Source of the DNA: Gammaproteobacteria bacterium
Lineage (GTDB): Bacteria > Pseudomonadota > Gammaproteobacteria > Pseudomonadales > Azotimanducaceae
Assembly: GCA_009840545.1 (NCBI GenBank)
Contig: VXNM01000010.1
Span: 528,617 to 592,616 of the forward strand
Length of the DNA stretch: 64,000 bases
Reading direction: 5' to 3'
Below the pieces are notes generated by a model. It was given only the letters and a program-made list of their open reading frames with translations. It did no database searches and was not told the DNA's origin. Below are positions 8,942 through 17,033 of the stretch, in pieces (the first letter of the stretch is position 1; each line of letters starts with the position of its first letter). A program made the position numbers and the translations under genes.

Positions 8942-9955
8942 ATGAAATCGAAACTTGAATACATTTGGCTCGATGGCTACATTCCAACGCAAAGTCTAAG
9001 AAGCAAGACGCGCGTGGAAGAAGACTTCGACGGAAAGCTCGAGTCCTGCCCAATGTGGGCTTTCGATGGAAGTTCTACCGCCCAAGCCGAAGGTAACACC
9101 TCGGACTTGTTACTAAAGCCCGTAGCGATATACCCTGATCCCGCTCGCAAGAATGGCTATCTCGTTATGACTGAAGTCTTGGACGCCGACGGCGAACCTC
9201 ATGACTCCAATGGCCGTGCACAAATTGACGACGACGATGATGATTTTTGGTTCGGGTTTGAGCAAGAGTATTTCCTCTGGGATATCGACACCGCACTTCC
9301 GCCAGGATTTCCTGAGAAAGGCTATCCGCGTCCGCAGGGACCCTATTACTGCTCTGTAGGGGCTGAAAATAACTTCGGCCGCGAGTGTATCGAGCAGCAT
9401 CTCGACCTCTGCTTGGAAGCTGGCATCAATGTGGAAGGCATCAATGCCGAGGTCGCAGCGGGTCAGTGGGAATTCCAGGTCTTCGCCAGAGGCGCAAAGA
9501 GAGCAGGCGACGAAACCTGGATCGCGCGCTATCTCGCCGAACGCAACGCGGAAGAATACGGCTATGGAATCAACTGGCATCCGAAGCCTCTTGGAGATAC
9601 CGACTGGAACGGTTCTGGAATGCATGCCAATTTCTCGAACAGCCCCATGCGAGATGCCGGTGACGAAACTCTCTTCATAAAGATCTGCGAGGAATTCGGC
9701 AATAACATTCGACGACACATCGATGTCTATGGCGCAGACAATGCCCAAAGATTGACGGGTCTCCACGAGACACAATCGATCAATGAGTTTTCGTATGGCC
9801 TCTACGATCGCGGCGCATCAATCAGGATTCCTGTAGCCACTGTCGAGGCAGGGTGGAAAGGACGCCTTGAGGACCGACGTCCAGCGTCCAATGCAGATCC
9901 GTACAAGGTCGCTTCCGTAATTATTCGCACGACTAAGGAAGCTCTCGACTCATAG
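8942..9955 (+). CDS. glnII: Type II (eukaryotic-type) glutamine synthetase
   Basis: 337 residues, much shorter than the usual gammaproteobacterial GlnA (about 470), and it matches the GSII family. It makes glutamine from glutamate, ammonia and ATP. Landmarks are MWAFDGSSTAQAEGNTSD at the N-terminus, FGFEQEYFLWD with the metal-binding glutamates, GQWEFQV, a GSGMHANFS loop (GSGAHTN-like in other GSII) and YGLYDRGASIRIP near the end. ATG 8942 is preferred, with GGAG 11 bases upstream; an in-frame TTG two codons earlier would be closer to GGAG. The GSI adenylylation loop is absent, so GlnE control is not expected. No nitrogen regulators are adjacent. Confidence 0.9.
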   Translation: MKSKLEYIWLDGYIPTQSLRSKTRVEEDFDGKLESCPMWAFDGSSTAQAEGNTSDLLLKPVAIYPDPARKNGYLVMTEVLDADGEPHDSNGRAQIDDDDDDFWFGFEQEYFLWDIDTALPPGFPEKGYPRPQGPYYCSVGAENNFGRECIEQHLDLCLEAGINVEGINAEVAAGQWEFQVFARGAKRAGDETWIARYLAERNAEEYGYGINWHPKPLGDTDWNGSGMHANFSNSPMRDAGDETLFIKICEEFGNNIRRHIDVYGADNAQRLTGLHETQSINEFSYGLYDRGASIRIPVATVEAGWKGRLEDRRPASNADPYKVASVIIRTTKEALDS

Positions 9956-9968
9956 GTTTGTTCGCGCG

Positions 9969-9999
9969 ACAGAGGTGGTCAATCTCGGACTACCTCTGT
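9969..9999. terminator. Bidirectional hairpin between glnII and the enoyl-CoA hydratase gene
   Basis: ACAGAGGTGGTC pairs with GACTACCTCTGT over 12 bases with one G-T wobble and a 7-base loop. It lies between the convergent stops, where a shared terminator is expected. No strong T-run follows on either strand. Confidence 0.6.
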
Positions 10000-10013
10000 G
10001 GTGCGTGCGTGCA

Positions 10014-10988
10014 CTAACTTTCCAAGTATTGGCTGTAGGTGTCCTGCAGAGCACGGATTGCTGCAGTGTCTACGCCTAGTCGAGTTGCCTCGCTCAACAA
10101 ACGTTCATACGCCTGACTGAACCGGGCTGCGGACGATCTGTCTTTCTCCAGCCAAGCGTTGAAACGAGGCTGCCGTTTCTCACGAAACGCCAGACCGCCT
10201 TCACGGGCATCCGGATGATGATCCGACACTGCCGTCTTGGCGGCTATTTCATCCATCGACTGCTCGAAAGAGAGATCATAAGCGTTATAAATCGAGCGCT
10301 TTAGAAAACGCATGGCTACCTGAGGTCCATTCGCCATTTCTTGGGCTAGTTGCATCACGCGAGATTCCAAGCCTTCGGCGTCGACAAGCTCGTGCACGAG
10401 TCCAAGTTCGAAAGCTTCTTCCGCTCGAATGATTCGCTTGCGCATTAGAAAGTCCATAGTCTTCGGCACTCCTATGGTCTGCACGAGAAGGTATTGCCCG
10501 CCTTCATCCGGCAGCAAACCGAACCGCAAAGTTGCGCTGCCAAGTCGTGCTCCGTTCACGGCCACCCGAAAGTCACACGCTAGCGCAAGCGACAAACCAG
10601 TCTGGATCGCCACTCCGTTGATAGCAGCAATGGAGATCTTGTCGCAACTGCGTATTGCAGTATTGACAGTCTGAGACAAATGTCTCAGTCCTTCGTAAGT
10701 ACCTATGTCACTATCGTGTCCAGGAGGAATGGGAGGAACGAGTGCTTCGCCCTCAATTGGCTTTCTTTGTCCGGATATGTCGTCACCCGCACAGAACGCT
10801 CGGCCTGCGCCAGTAAATACGAGAACGCGAACGTTGTTGTCCATCTGTGCCTGGATGATCGTCTCTACTAAGTCACGCTTAATCGCTTGAGTCAGTCCAT
10901 TCAAGCGTTCTGGAGTATTGAACTTGATCCACGCAATGCCTGTATCGCGTAGATCCACCTCGAATCCCGTAAAACTTCCCGTTTGCAT
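10014..10988 (-). CDS. Enoyl-CoA hydratase/isomerase family protein with C-terminal extension
   Basis: 324 residues, about 60 longer than a standard crotonase. The crotonase fold is evident from the oxyanion-hole segment GAGRAFCAGDD (about residues 60-70) and the second one AINGVAIQTGLSLALACDFR. LLPDEGG (about 166-172) carries a candidate catalytic Glu. FREKRQPRFNAW is typical of hydratase C-termini, but a further helical tail rich in charged residues follows. Family reactions are hydration or isomerisation of enoyl-CoA in fatty-acid or amino-acid catabolism. The substrate is not determined. It is convergent with glnII. Confidence 0.85.
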   Translation of the reverse strand: MQTGSFTGFEVDLRDTGIAWIKFNTPERLNGLTQAIKRDLVETIIQAQMDNNVRVLVFTGAGRAFCAGDDISGQRKPIEGEALVPPIPPGHDSDIGTYEGLRHLSQTVNTAIRSCDKISIAAINGVAIQTGLSLALACDFRVAVNGARLGSATLRFGLLPDEGGQYLLVQTIGVPKTMDFLMRKRIIRAEEAFELGLVHELVDAEGLESRVMQLAQEMANGPQVAMRFLKRSIYNAYDLSFEQSMDEIAAKTAVSDHHPDAREGGLAFREKRQPRFNAWLEKDRSSAARFSQAYERLLSEATRLGVDTAAIRALQDTYSQYLES

Positions 10989-11120
10989 TGGCTCGATTCA
11001 TTTGAGAATTAGTCGCCAAGCATGATAGCCCAGAGGATTTCGCTCGATTGACCGGAAACCTTTGTGACCAACTCGCTACCATTTGCAGTCTCATGAGACC
11101 TACAAACGGAAGATTGCCGG

Positions 11121-12104
11121 ATGAGCGACGCCCCTGAGCCTCAAGAGAAGAAGAAGTCCATAGCAAGCCTACTGTTCAAGGCATTGACTTGGTTGCTCTC
11201 CGCAGGCTGCTTCTATTTGGTATATACCAAGATTGCGAGCGCGGCGAGTCGTGAAGGCATTTCCGTTCTGCAATATCTTCAGGACTTTTTCGGGGGAGTG
11301 AATTGGTGGCTGTGGCTCGCAGTTATGATCCCGTATTCCTGCTTCTTCTTTCTAGTAGACACTCATGTCACTTGGCGTGCGATTCGATGGTTTAACGCGC
11401 CTTCTCTCGGTTTCACCAAAATTCTTCCGATTCGTGCGAGCGCGTACATTCTTGCGTTGGTAAACGAGCAAGTTGGAAAAGGCGCGATGTCGCTTTACTT
11501 GCTCAAGACCTACAAGGTTCCGGGCTGGCAGGCGTTGTCGACCATGATCTTCATTGGCATCGTCGAGATCTATCAACTCCTCATTTTTTCGTCGGTGGGA
11601 GTTGCGCTTCGATTCGACTATGTACAACAAGCTTCGACACTACTGCCATTGGACATCATCCTTCCATGCGTTCTGGTTGTAGCGGCTCTCTACTTTCCCA
11701 TTCACTTCACATATTTCCGAGGCTACATTTTCAAGGGCTCGCGACTGCGAGAGATCGGTGTGCTTCACGCACTACGCAATGCAAAGCTGTGGCATTATCC
11801 GCTCGCAGTCCTCTTCAAAGCTCCCAATCTTATCGGTGCAGTAGTCGTCTATGCGATAGCGCTCAATCTGTTCCAAGTCGACGCCACTGTCGGACAGATG
11901 TTGATCTTCTTGCCGCTGATCTTTTTAGCCGCCGCTTTGCCTTTGCCTTTCCATGCAGGCGCTCTTCTCCTCTGGACGGTGCTCTTTCCCGACTATCCTG
12001 AAGTCGGTGCGTTCAGCCTTGTGATGCACACGTTTTTCGTGCTGTTCAATGCTCTAATAGGAGTCGCCTTCCTACCCAGAGCAAACAAAGAGCTGTTTGG
12101 CTAG
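11121..12104 (+). CDS. Polytopic membrane protein resembling the YbhN / LPG-synthase transmembrane family
   Basis: 327 residues with about eight hydrophobic segments. The N-terminus is charged and cytoplasmic (MSDAPEPQEKKKS). A tryptophan-rich motif (FFGGVNWWLWLAVMIPY), the NEQVGKGAMSLYLL segment and a final long helix match the layout of the flippase-like YbhN and LPG-synthase transmembrane proteins. Those are linked to lipid or lipid-linked glycan transport. No catalytic domain is attached. GGAAG lies upstream of ATG 11121. The neighbour across the convergent junction is a CDP-alcohol phosphatidyltransferase, so a role in phospholipid metabolism is reasonable but unproven. Confidence 0.6.
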   Translation: MSDAPEPQEKKKSIASLLFKALTWLLSAGCFYLVYTKIASAASREGISVLQYLQDFFGGVNWWLWLAVMIPYSCFFFLVDTHVTWRAIRWFNAPSLGFTKILPIRASAYILALVNEQVGKGAMSLYLLKTYKVPGWQALSTMIFIGIVEIYQLLIFSSVGVALRFDYVQQASTLLPLDIILPCVLVVAALYFPIHFTYFRGYIFKGSRLREIGVLHALRNAKLWHYPLAVLFKAPNLIGAVVVYAIALNLFQVDATVGQMLIFLPLIFLAAALPLPFHAGALLLWTVLFPDYPEVGAFSLVMHTFFVLFNALIGVAFLPRANKELFG

Positions 12105-12114
12105 GAGGTTCGCC

Positions 12115-12666
12115 TCAACCTTGGTGCGAGCGGGACTTGCGGAAGAACAACGATGCCCGGTCGAACATTGAGGCTATAGTCATTACGCACAATGCCCATC
12201 CTCCAACTAGGATTTGATGGTCGTTAACCCATTGAAAATCAAAGGAATTTTGAACTAAAGGAATTGCCACTATCACAAAATAGGCGATTCCGTTCCATCG
12301 ACCCAGCTTGCTTGGTCTCAAACCCTTCTTCTTGAGAGCTCCCGAGTCAAGTACATACTGAATGAATGCAGCCGCGACCAAGCCGCTTAGCGCGAGGGGA
12401 ACGATTTCGTGTCGACTTAGTGCGAACAGAGCACAAACGACAAAAATGCAGTCGGTAGCGTGGTCCAACAGTCCTCCAAAATTTGATTCGGTGCCCTGTC
12501 GGCGAGCAAGCCGGCCGTCAAAAACATCGGTGAAAACGGCAATGACAAATATGCAAAAACTAGCGAAATAGCGTTGTTCGATAATTGCCCACAGGATAGC
12601 GGGCGCAAGTGCGAGTCGAATTACGGTGAGCGTGTTAGCCGCCGAAAGAAAGTTTTGAGGGATGAT
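12115..12666 (-). CDS. CDP-alcohol phosphatidyltransferase with no normal start codon
   Basis: 183 codons ending at 12115. The family signature DGx2ARx8Gx3Dx3D is complete: DGRLARRQGTESNF, then GGLLDHATD, starting about residue 50. The N-terminus (FLSAANTLTVIRLALAPAIL) has the first-helix pattern of PgsA-type enzymes, which swap CMP for an alcohol to make phospholipids. The frame begins ATC ATC CCT directly after TAG (12669-12667), and that TAG directly follows an ATG (12672-12670). Either translation starts at the rare ATC, or ATG-TAG marks a nonsense change at codon 2. The next ordinary start, TTG at 12468, falls inside the catalytic motif and would destroy it. Four to five membrane segments are visible. 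Which alcohol is used is unknown. Confidence 0.75.
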   Translation of the reverse strand: MIPQNFLSAANTLTVIRLALAPAILWAIIEQRYFASFCIFVIAVFTDVFDGRLARRQGTESNFGGLLDHATDCIFVVCALFALSRHEIVPLALSGLVAAAFIQYVLDSGALKKKGLRPSKLGRWNGIAYFVIVAIPLVQNSFDFQWVNDHQILVGGWALCVMTIASMFDRASLFFRKSRSHQG

Positions 12667-12901
12667 CTACATTGGTTTCTCACTTGCGATAAGTCTACTC
12701 AATAATCGCTTCTTGGGGATGAATCCGCTTCTACGGCTTTCATTGTGTCCTATTGGTCTTGTAGTGAAAAAAGTCCAGAAAACACAGGGTGGGGGCAACA
12801 AACAATCGAGTTCCAAATTCCACTATTCCACATCATTGCTTTTGTCAATAGTCATTAATTAATGGCAATCCAATCAACTTTCAATTGAGAAAGAGGATAC
12901 C

Positions 12902-12907
12902 TATAAT
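12902..12907 (+). promoter_or_regulatory. Candidate -10 box for def-fmt-rsmB
   Basis: TATAAT lies 47 bases before the def start in an AT-rich leader. No good -35 hexamer sits 16-18 bases upstream, so this is a -10 call only. The rest of 12673-12953 shows no gene. Confidence 0.45.
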
Positions 12908-12953
12908 TCATTGGTTTAGTACCTGAAGTAGCAGACAGAGGCAACCTCAATCA

Positions 12954-13454
12954 GTGGCTAAGCGATTGCCAATATTGGTTTATCCGCATCCTAATCTACG
13001 TAAGACTGCAATGCCAGTCGATCATGTCACACCTGACATCTCCGACTTGGTTGACGACATGGTCTTTACGATGTACGAGGCCAATGGCATCGGCTTGGCA
13101 GCAGTTCAAGTTGATCGTCCTCTGCAGATTGTCGTAGTCGATACTTCCGAATCCAAAGATTCTCCACAGGTATACATAAATCCATTGATCGAAGAAAGTT
13201 CTGGATTGCAAACAACCGAAGAAGGTTGCCTCTCCATTCCTGGTTTCTTTGAGGAAGTCGAGCGAGCGGAAGTCATTCAGGTCACTGCGTTAGACCGAAA
13301 CGGGGAGTCGTTCACCCGTGAACTTGGTGGACTAGATTCCGTTTGCGTGCAGCACGAAATTGACCATCTGAACGGAAAGGTATTCGTTGACTACCTGTCA
13401 CGTGTGAAGCGCTCGAGAATTCGCAAAAAGCTTCTCAAAGCAAAGGCGGCCTAG
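12954..13454 (+). CDS. def: Peptide deformylase
   Basis: 166 residues. It removes the formyl group from new N-terminal methionines using a metal centre. All three motifs are intact: GIGLAAVQ (45-52), EGCLSIPG (90-97, metal-ligand Cys) and HEIDHLNG (134-141, metal histidines and catalytic Glu). The start is GTG 12954, giving MAKRLPILVYPHPNLR, which fits the family N-terminus; AGAGG lies upstream. It heads a plus-strand cluster with fmt and rsmB, the usual gammaproteobacterial arrangement. Confidence 0.97.
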   Translation: MAKRLPILVYPHPNLRKTAMPVDHVTPDISDLVDDMVFTMYEANGIGLAAVQVDRPLQIVVVDTSESKDSPQVYINPLIEESSGLQTTEEGCLSIPGFFEEVERAEVIQVTALDRNGESFTRELGGLDSVCVQHEIDHLNGKVFVDYLSRVKRSRIRKKLLKAKAA

Positions 13455-13465
13455 TCGGCAACAAA

Positions 13466-14389
13466 ATGCAATTTGGATTTGCCGGTAGCCCCGATTTTGC
13501 GGTTACCGTTCTCGACGCAATGCTACAGGCGGCACGAGTTCCTAACATCATTCTTACGCAGCCACCTCGCGCTTCAGGTCGCCGTCGGATGAAGAAACGA
13601 ACACCCGTCCACGATATGGCCCTTGAACGAGGAATCGAAGTCGCAACTCCAACTAAGCTTAAGAATCAAGAACATCTGCTTGCCAAATTAGATCTGCTTG
13701 TTGTGGCAGCTTACGGTTTGATATTGCCGAGAGCCGTTCTTGACGCTCCTCGTTTGGGTTGCATCAACGTTCATGCCTCTCTACTTCCAAGATGGCGCGG
13801 GGCAGCTCCCATCGAACACGCTATCTTGCACGGAGATCACGAAACAGGGGTTTCGATCATGCGGATCGTCCCCAAACTCGATGCCGGTCCGGTGTATCAA
13901 ACAGCCAAGCTCTCGCTGAGGGGAGACGAAACAACCGAGACCCTAACCCAATCCCTTGCGACTCTTGGTGGCAACACCCTCAATCTCGTACTCAGGGAAT
14001 TTGAGGAGGGAAGGGTTGCTGAACCGAAAGCTCAAGATCCTTCGTTCGTTACCTATGCTCCATCATTGAAGAGTGAGGATGCAAAGATTGACTGGTCATG
14101 TGAGTCTCGAAGCATCGAAAGACGGGTTCGTGCATTTGTTGGGCGTTCCTCAGCCTACACGATGCGTAACGACATTCGAATTCGCATACTTGAAGCTTCT
14201 CATGTCGATGGGGAATATGCGCCGGGAATCGCTAGACGCGAAAATCATCGCGTGGTAGTTGGATGTGGAAATGGTGGATTAGCATTGGAAACCGTTCAGC
14301 TCAACCGCGGGAGGGGCACACCGATGCCAATTGCATCGGCATTGAATGGATACGCAAACATTTTTTCGGACGGCGTGAAATTTGAGTAA
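13466..14389 (+). CDS. fmt: Methionyl-tRNA formyltransferase
   Basis: 307 residues. It formylates initiator Met-tRNA using 10-formyl-tetrahydrofolate. The N-terminal formyltransferase domain contains INVHASLLPRWRGAAPIEHA, the folate and catalytic segment with the conserved Asn/His region, and GVSIMRIVPKLDAGPV. A C-terminal OB-like tRNA-binding domain follows (from about residue 205). It starts 11 bases after def and overlaps the rsmB start by 8 bases, which suggests cotranscription with both. Confidence 0.96.
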   Translation: MQFGFAGSPDFAVTVLDAMLQAARVPNIILTQPPRASGRRRMKKRTPVHDMALERGIEVATPTKLKNQEHLLAKLDLLVVAAYGLILPRAVLDAPRLGCINVHASLLPRWRGAAPIEHAILHGDHETGVSIMRIVPKLDAGPVYQTAKLSLRGDETTETLTQSLATLGGNTLNLVLREFEEGRVAEPKAQDPSFVTYAPSLKSEDAKIDWSCESRSIERRVRAFVGRSSAYTMRNDIRIRILEASHVDGEYAPGIARRENHRVVVGCGNGGLALETVQLNRGRGTPMPIASALNGYANIFSDGVKFE

Positions 14390-15653
14390 TTTCAACGTTA
14401 TTGCCATGTCTGCGCGGGTACTGGTGAAGGTTCTTCAAGGTGTAGCGCTAGAAACAGCATTGGCTCGCTACCGGGATATTGAAGTACACCCTCAGATTTC
14501 TCACAGTTGCTTCGAGGCGATGCGACACTATTTTTCGCTTTCGGAGCGACTTCAAGCCGTGGTTAATCGTCCGCTAGAACGGCTGGATTCGGAAGTGTTA
14601 TGTGTGTTGCTTGCCGCCGCATCACAAATTGAACACTCAAGGACTCCGATTCATGCGGTTGTCTCTACTGCTGTGGAGGCGGCACGAAAGGTTGGAAAGT
14701 CGTCCGCCAGCGGACTGGTTAATGCGGCATTGCGAAAGTACAGTCCCGACGAGCCACTTCACTCGACGCAAGCACTTACCGAATTACCGAATTGGTTCAT
14801 CGAATCCATCGAACATCATTATTCCGCTCAAAAAACCTCATTAGTCGAAGCCCTAAACAGTCGTGCACCGTTGACGTTGAGAGTTAATTCTAGTAGAATC
14901 TCCGTCCGCAAGTATTGTGACCTCCTCGAGGACGCCGAGATTGCCTTTCGATCTTCGAAAGTTTCCAACGCGTTCACACTCGAACAACCGAGACCAATGA
15001 CCACCATACCCGGCTACTCAAAAGGCTACTTCGCAGTTCAAGACTTGTCCTCTCAGTTGGCGGTTCCTCTCCTCAATCCCCGATGCGGTGACCGTGTGCT
15101 TGATGCTTGCGCAGCTCCAGGAATCAAAACAGCTCAAATTCATGATCTTTTCCAAGATTGTGAAGTGGATTCGGTCGATGTGAAGAACGAATGTTCCACG
15201 TGGAACATTGCACCGGATAGCCCCTTCCACTGGGGAGTTGAGATACGAAAAGGAGACCTTGGAACTACCTCGTGGTGGAACGGTTTGCCCTATCAGCGAA
15301 TCTTGCTGGATGTTCCATGCAGCGGTACGGGAACTATCCGTCGCCATCCGGATATCAAGGTAACACGCACGCCAGACCAAATATCCAAGTTGGCCGCGCT
15401 GCAACTCCGCTTTCTCAAAACAACCTGGAAAACCCTTGAATCCAACGGTCGCCTAGTGTATTGCACATGCTCCATCCTACCTGAAGAAAACGATGAAGTC
15501 ATCCGTGGTTTCGTGGAACAGTGTCCTGATGCTCGAGTGGAATCGGTAGAGTTGGCATATGGCTTTCCTACGTCTTGTGGACGACAAATCTTGCCGACCG
15601 TGGATGGCGGAGACGGTTTCTATTTTTCATGTTTGCGTAAGTTTGAGGCTTAG
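14382..15653 (+). CDS. rsmB: 16S rRNA cytosine-967 C5-methyltransferase
   Basis: 423 residues. It methylates C967 of 16S rRNA with S-adenosylmethionine. The N-terminal NusB-like domain is at about 1-140 (TPIHAVVSTAVEAARKVGK). The SAM fold includes motif I DACAAPGIKT, motif IV LLDVPCSGTGTIRRHPDI with its cysteine, and motif VI VYCTCSILPEEND with the catalytic cysteine. I use the TTG at 14382, which overlaps the fmt stop by 8 bases. ATG 14406 would trim eight residues and is also possible; neither has a strong ribosome site. A perfect parS site lies inside the gene (15192-15207). Confidence 0.93.
   Translation: MSNFNVIAMSARVLVKVLQGVALETALARYRDIEVHPQISHSCFEAMRHYFSLSERLQAVVNRPLERLDSEVLCVLLAAASQIEHSRTPIHAVVSTAVEAARKVGKSSASGLVNAALRKYSPDEPLHSTQALTELPNWFIESIEHHYSAQKTSLVEALNSRAPLTLRVNSSRISVRKYCDLLEDAEIAFRSSKVSNAFTLEQPRPMTTIPGYSKGYFAVQDLSSQLAVPLLNPRCGDRVLDACAAPGIKTAQIHDLFQDCEVDSVDVKNECSTWNIAPDSPFHWGVEIRKGDLGTTSWWNGLPYQRILLDVPCSGTGTIRRHPDIKVTRTPDQISKLAALQLRFLKTTWKTLESNGRLVYCTCSILPEENDEVIRGFVEQCPDARVESVELAYGFPTSCGRQILPTVDGGDGFYFSCLRKFEA
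15192..15207. promoter_or_regulatory. parS: parS centromere site within rsmB
   Basis: TGTTCCACGTGGAACA is a perfect 16-base palindrome matching the conserved chromosomal parS sequence bound by ParB. It lies inside the rsmB coding region, about 10 kb from oriC, and is identical to the copy at 21721-21736. Confidence 0.92.
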
Positions 15654-15656
15654 AGA

Positions 15657-17033
15657 ATGCATGTCGTTATCTTAGGTGCTGGCCAGGTGGGCAGTACTCT
15701 CGCGGAACTGCTCAACGACGGCTCAAACACACTGTCGATCGTAGATACGAACAAGGAGCGTGTCGATGGTCTCGCCCGTCGGATGGAGGGCGCGCTGTCT
15801 ATCACCGGAAACGCAGCGCTTCCTCTCGTTCTCAGAGATGCCAAAATCGACATCGCTGACATGCTCATCGCGGTAACAGGTGTGGACGAGACAAATATCG
15901 TTGCGAGTCAAGTTGCAAAATCTATGTTCAACACACAGAAAATCGTAGCGAGAATTCGGGCAAACGACTACCAGAACGGAGGCAATCCTTTTAGAAGTGA
16001 GTATCTAGACTCAATTCACATCATCAATCCAGAAACTGAAGTAACCAATCAAATAAAACAGTTACTGCTCCACAAAAATGCCTTGCAGGTACTGAGCTTC
16101 GGGAATGGACGTGTCGGATGCGCTAGCTTCAAGGCAGTTGCTGGCACCAAACCTGATGGGTTGACACTATCGGAACTTGAAGATTTTCGTCCTACGCAGG
16201 GCGTTCGGTTCCTGACGGCGTTTCGGGGACATCAGGCTCTAACAGGACCGAAGGACACTATTCAGCCCGGGGACGAGCTGTTTGCGTTTGCTCCGAGCGA
16301 ACGTATCGATGAGGCTCTGCAAGCATGCACCGGACCGTCAGAATCCTTGAGCAAGGTTTGCATCGCTGGCGGAGGGCGGGTTGGAACGGCATTGGCCCAA
16401 GAATTACTTTCCTCACATGTTGTTCGTCTGATCGAGTCTTCCACAACCAGAGCAGAAACCGTTGCCGAAGAACTAGGAGATGGAGTCGTACATCCAGGAG
16501 ATGCGACCGACGAAACGAAGCTGCAGGAGTGTGAAGTCAGCGACACCGATCTCTTTTGTGCAGTCACGAATGACGATGAAATTAATGTGATGTCATGCTT
16601 GTTGGCGAAGCAACAAGGCGCAAGGAGAACAGTCGCACTCTTGAGTCAAGACTCCTATCTTCGCCTAATTCCTGAAACCACCATCGACGCCGGCATTTCG
16701 CCTCAACGAAGTACGGTAAGTTCGATACTCACCTACGTACGCGAACAAAATGTGAAGTCAGCTCATCGGCTTCGAATTGGCAACGGCGAGATATTTGAGA
16801 CCGAAATTGAAGGAGAGCGAGGCGAAAACAAGGTTACCGGAAAGCGCCTTAGCCAGGTCCGTCTACCCAAGGATGCGAAGTTTGCGGCCGTAGTCCGCGG
16901 TGAAGAAGCTCTGGACCTGGAAACGGACCCGCATCTTGAGAACAAAGACCATGTCGTTGTTTTCGTCGCTGACAGCGGACATGTCCCTGAGGCACTAAAA
17001 CCCTTCCGCATTAGCCAGTTCCACTTCATTTAA
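15657..17033 (+). CDS. trkA: Trk potassium uptake regulatory subunit TrkA
   Basis: 458 residues, the E. coli TrkA length. It is a cytoplasmic NAD(H)-binding ring that gates the TrkH channel. Two tandem Rossmann (TrkA_N) domains are seen, each with a glycine motif: ILGAGQVGSTLAELL at residue 4 and IAGGGRVGTALAQEL at about residue 235. Each is followed by a TrkA_C domain. It overlaps trkH by one base (TAATG), so the two are translationally coupled. Confidence 0.95.
   Translation: MHVVILGAGQVGSTLAELLNDGSNTLSIVDTNKERVDGLARRMEGALSITGNAALPLVLRDAKIDIADMLIAVTGVDETNIVASQVAKSMFNTQKIVARIRANDYQNGGNPFRSEYLDSIHIINPETEVTNQIKQLLLHKNALQVLSFGNGRVGCASFKAVAGTKPDGLTLSELEDFRPTQGVRFLTAFRGHQALTGPKDTIQPGDELFAFAPSERIDEALQACTGPSESLSKVCIAGGGRVGTALAQELLSSHVVRLIESSTTRAETVAEELGDGVVHPGDATDETKLQECEVSDTDLFCAVTNDDEINVMSCLLAKQQGARRTVALLSQDSYLRLIPETTIDAGISPQRSTVSSILTYVREQNVKSAHRLRIGNGEIFETEIEGERGENKVTGKRLSQVRLPKDAKFAAVVRGEEALDLETDPHLENKDHVVVFVADSGHVPEALKPFRISQFHFI

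Noticed and set aside
9113..9775. 220-codon minus-strand frame
   Set aside because: It is the antisense shadow of the well-supported glnII gene.
12662..12862. 66-codon plus-strand frame before def
   Set aside because: It covers the start region of the CDP-alcohol phosphatidyltransferase on the other strand and has no features beyond a hydrophobic stretch.
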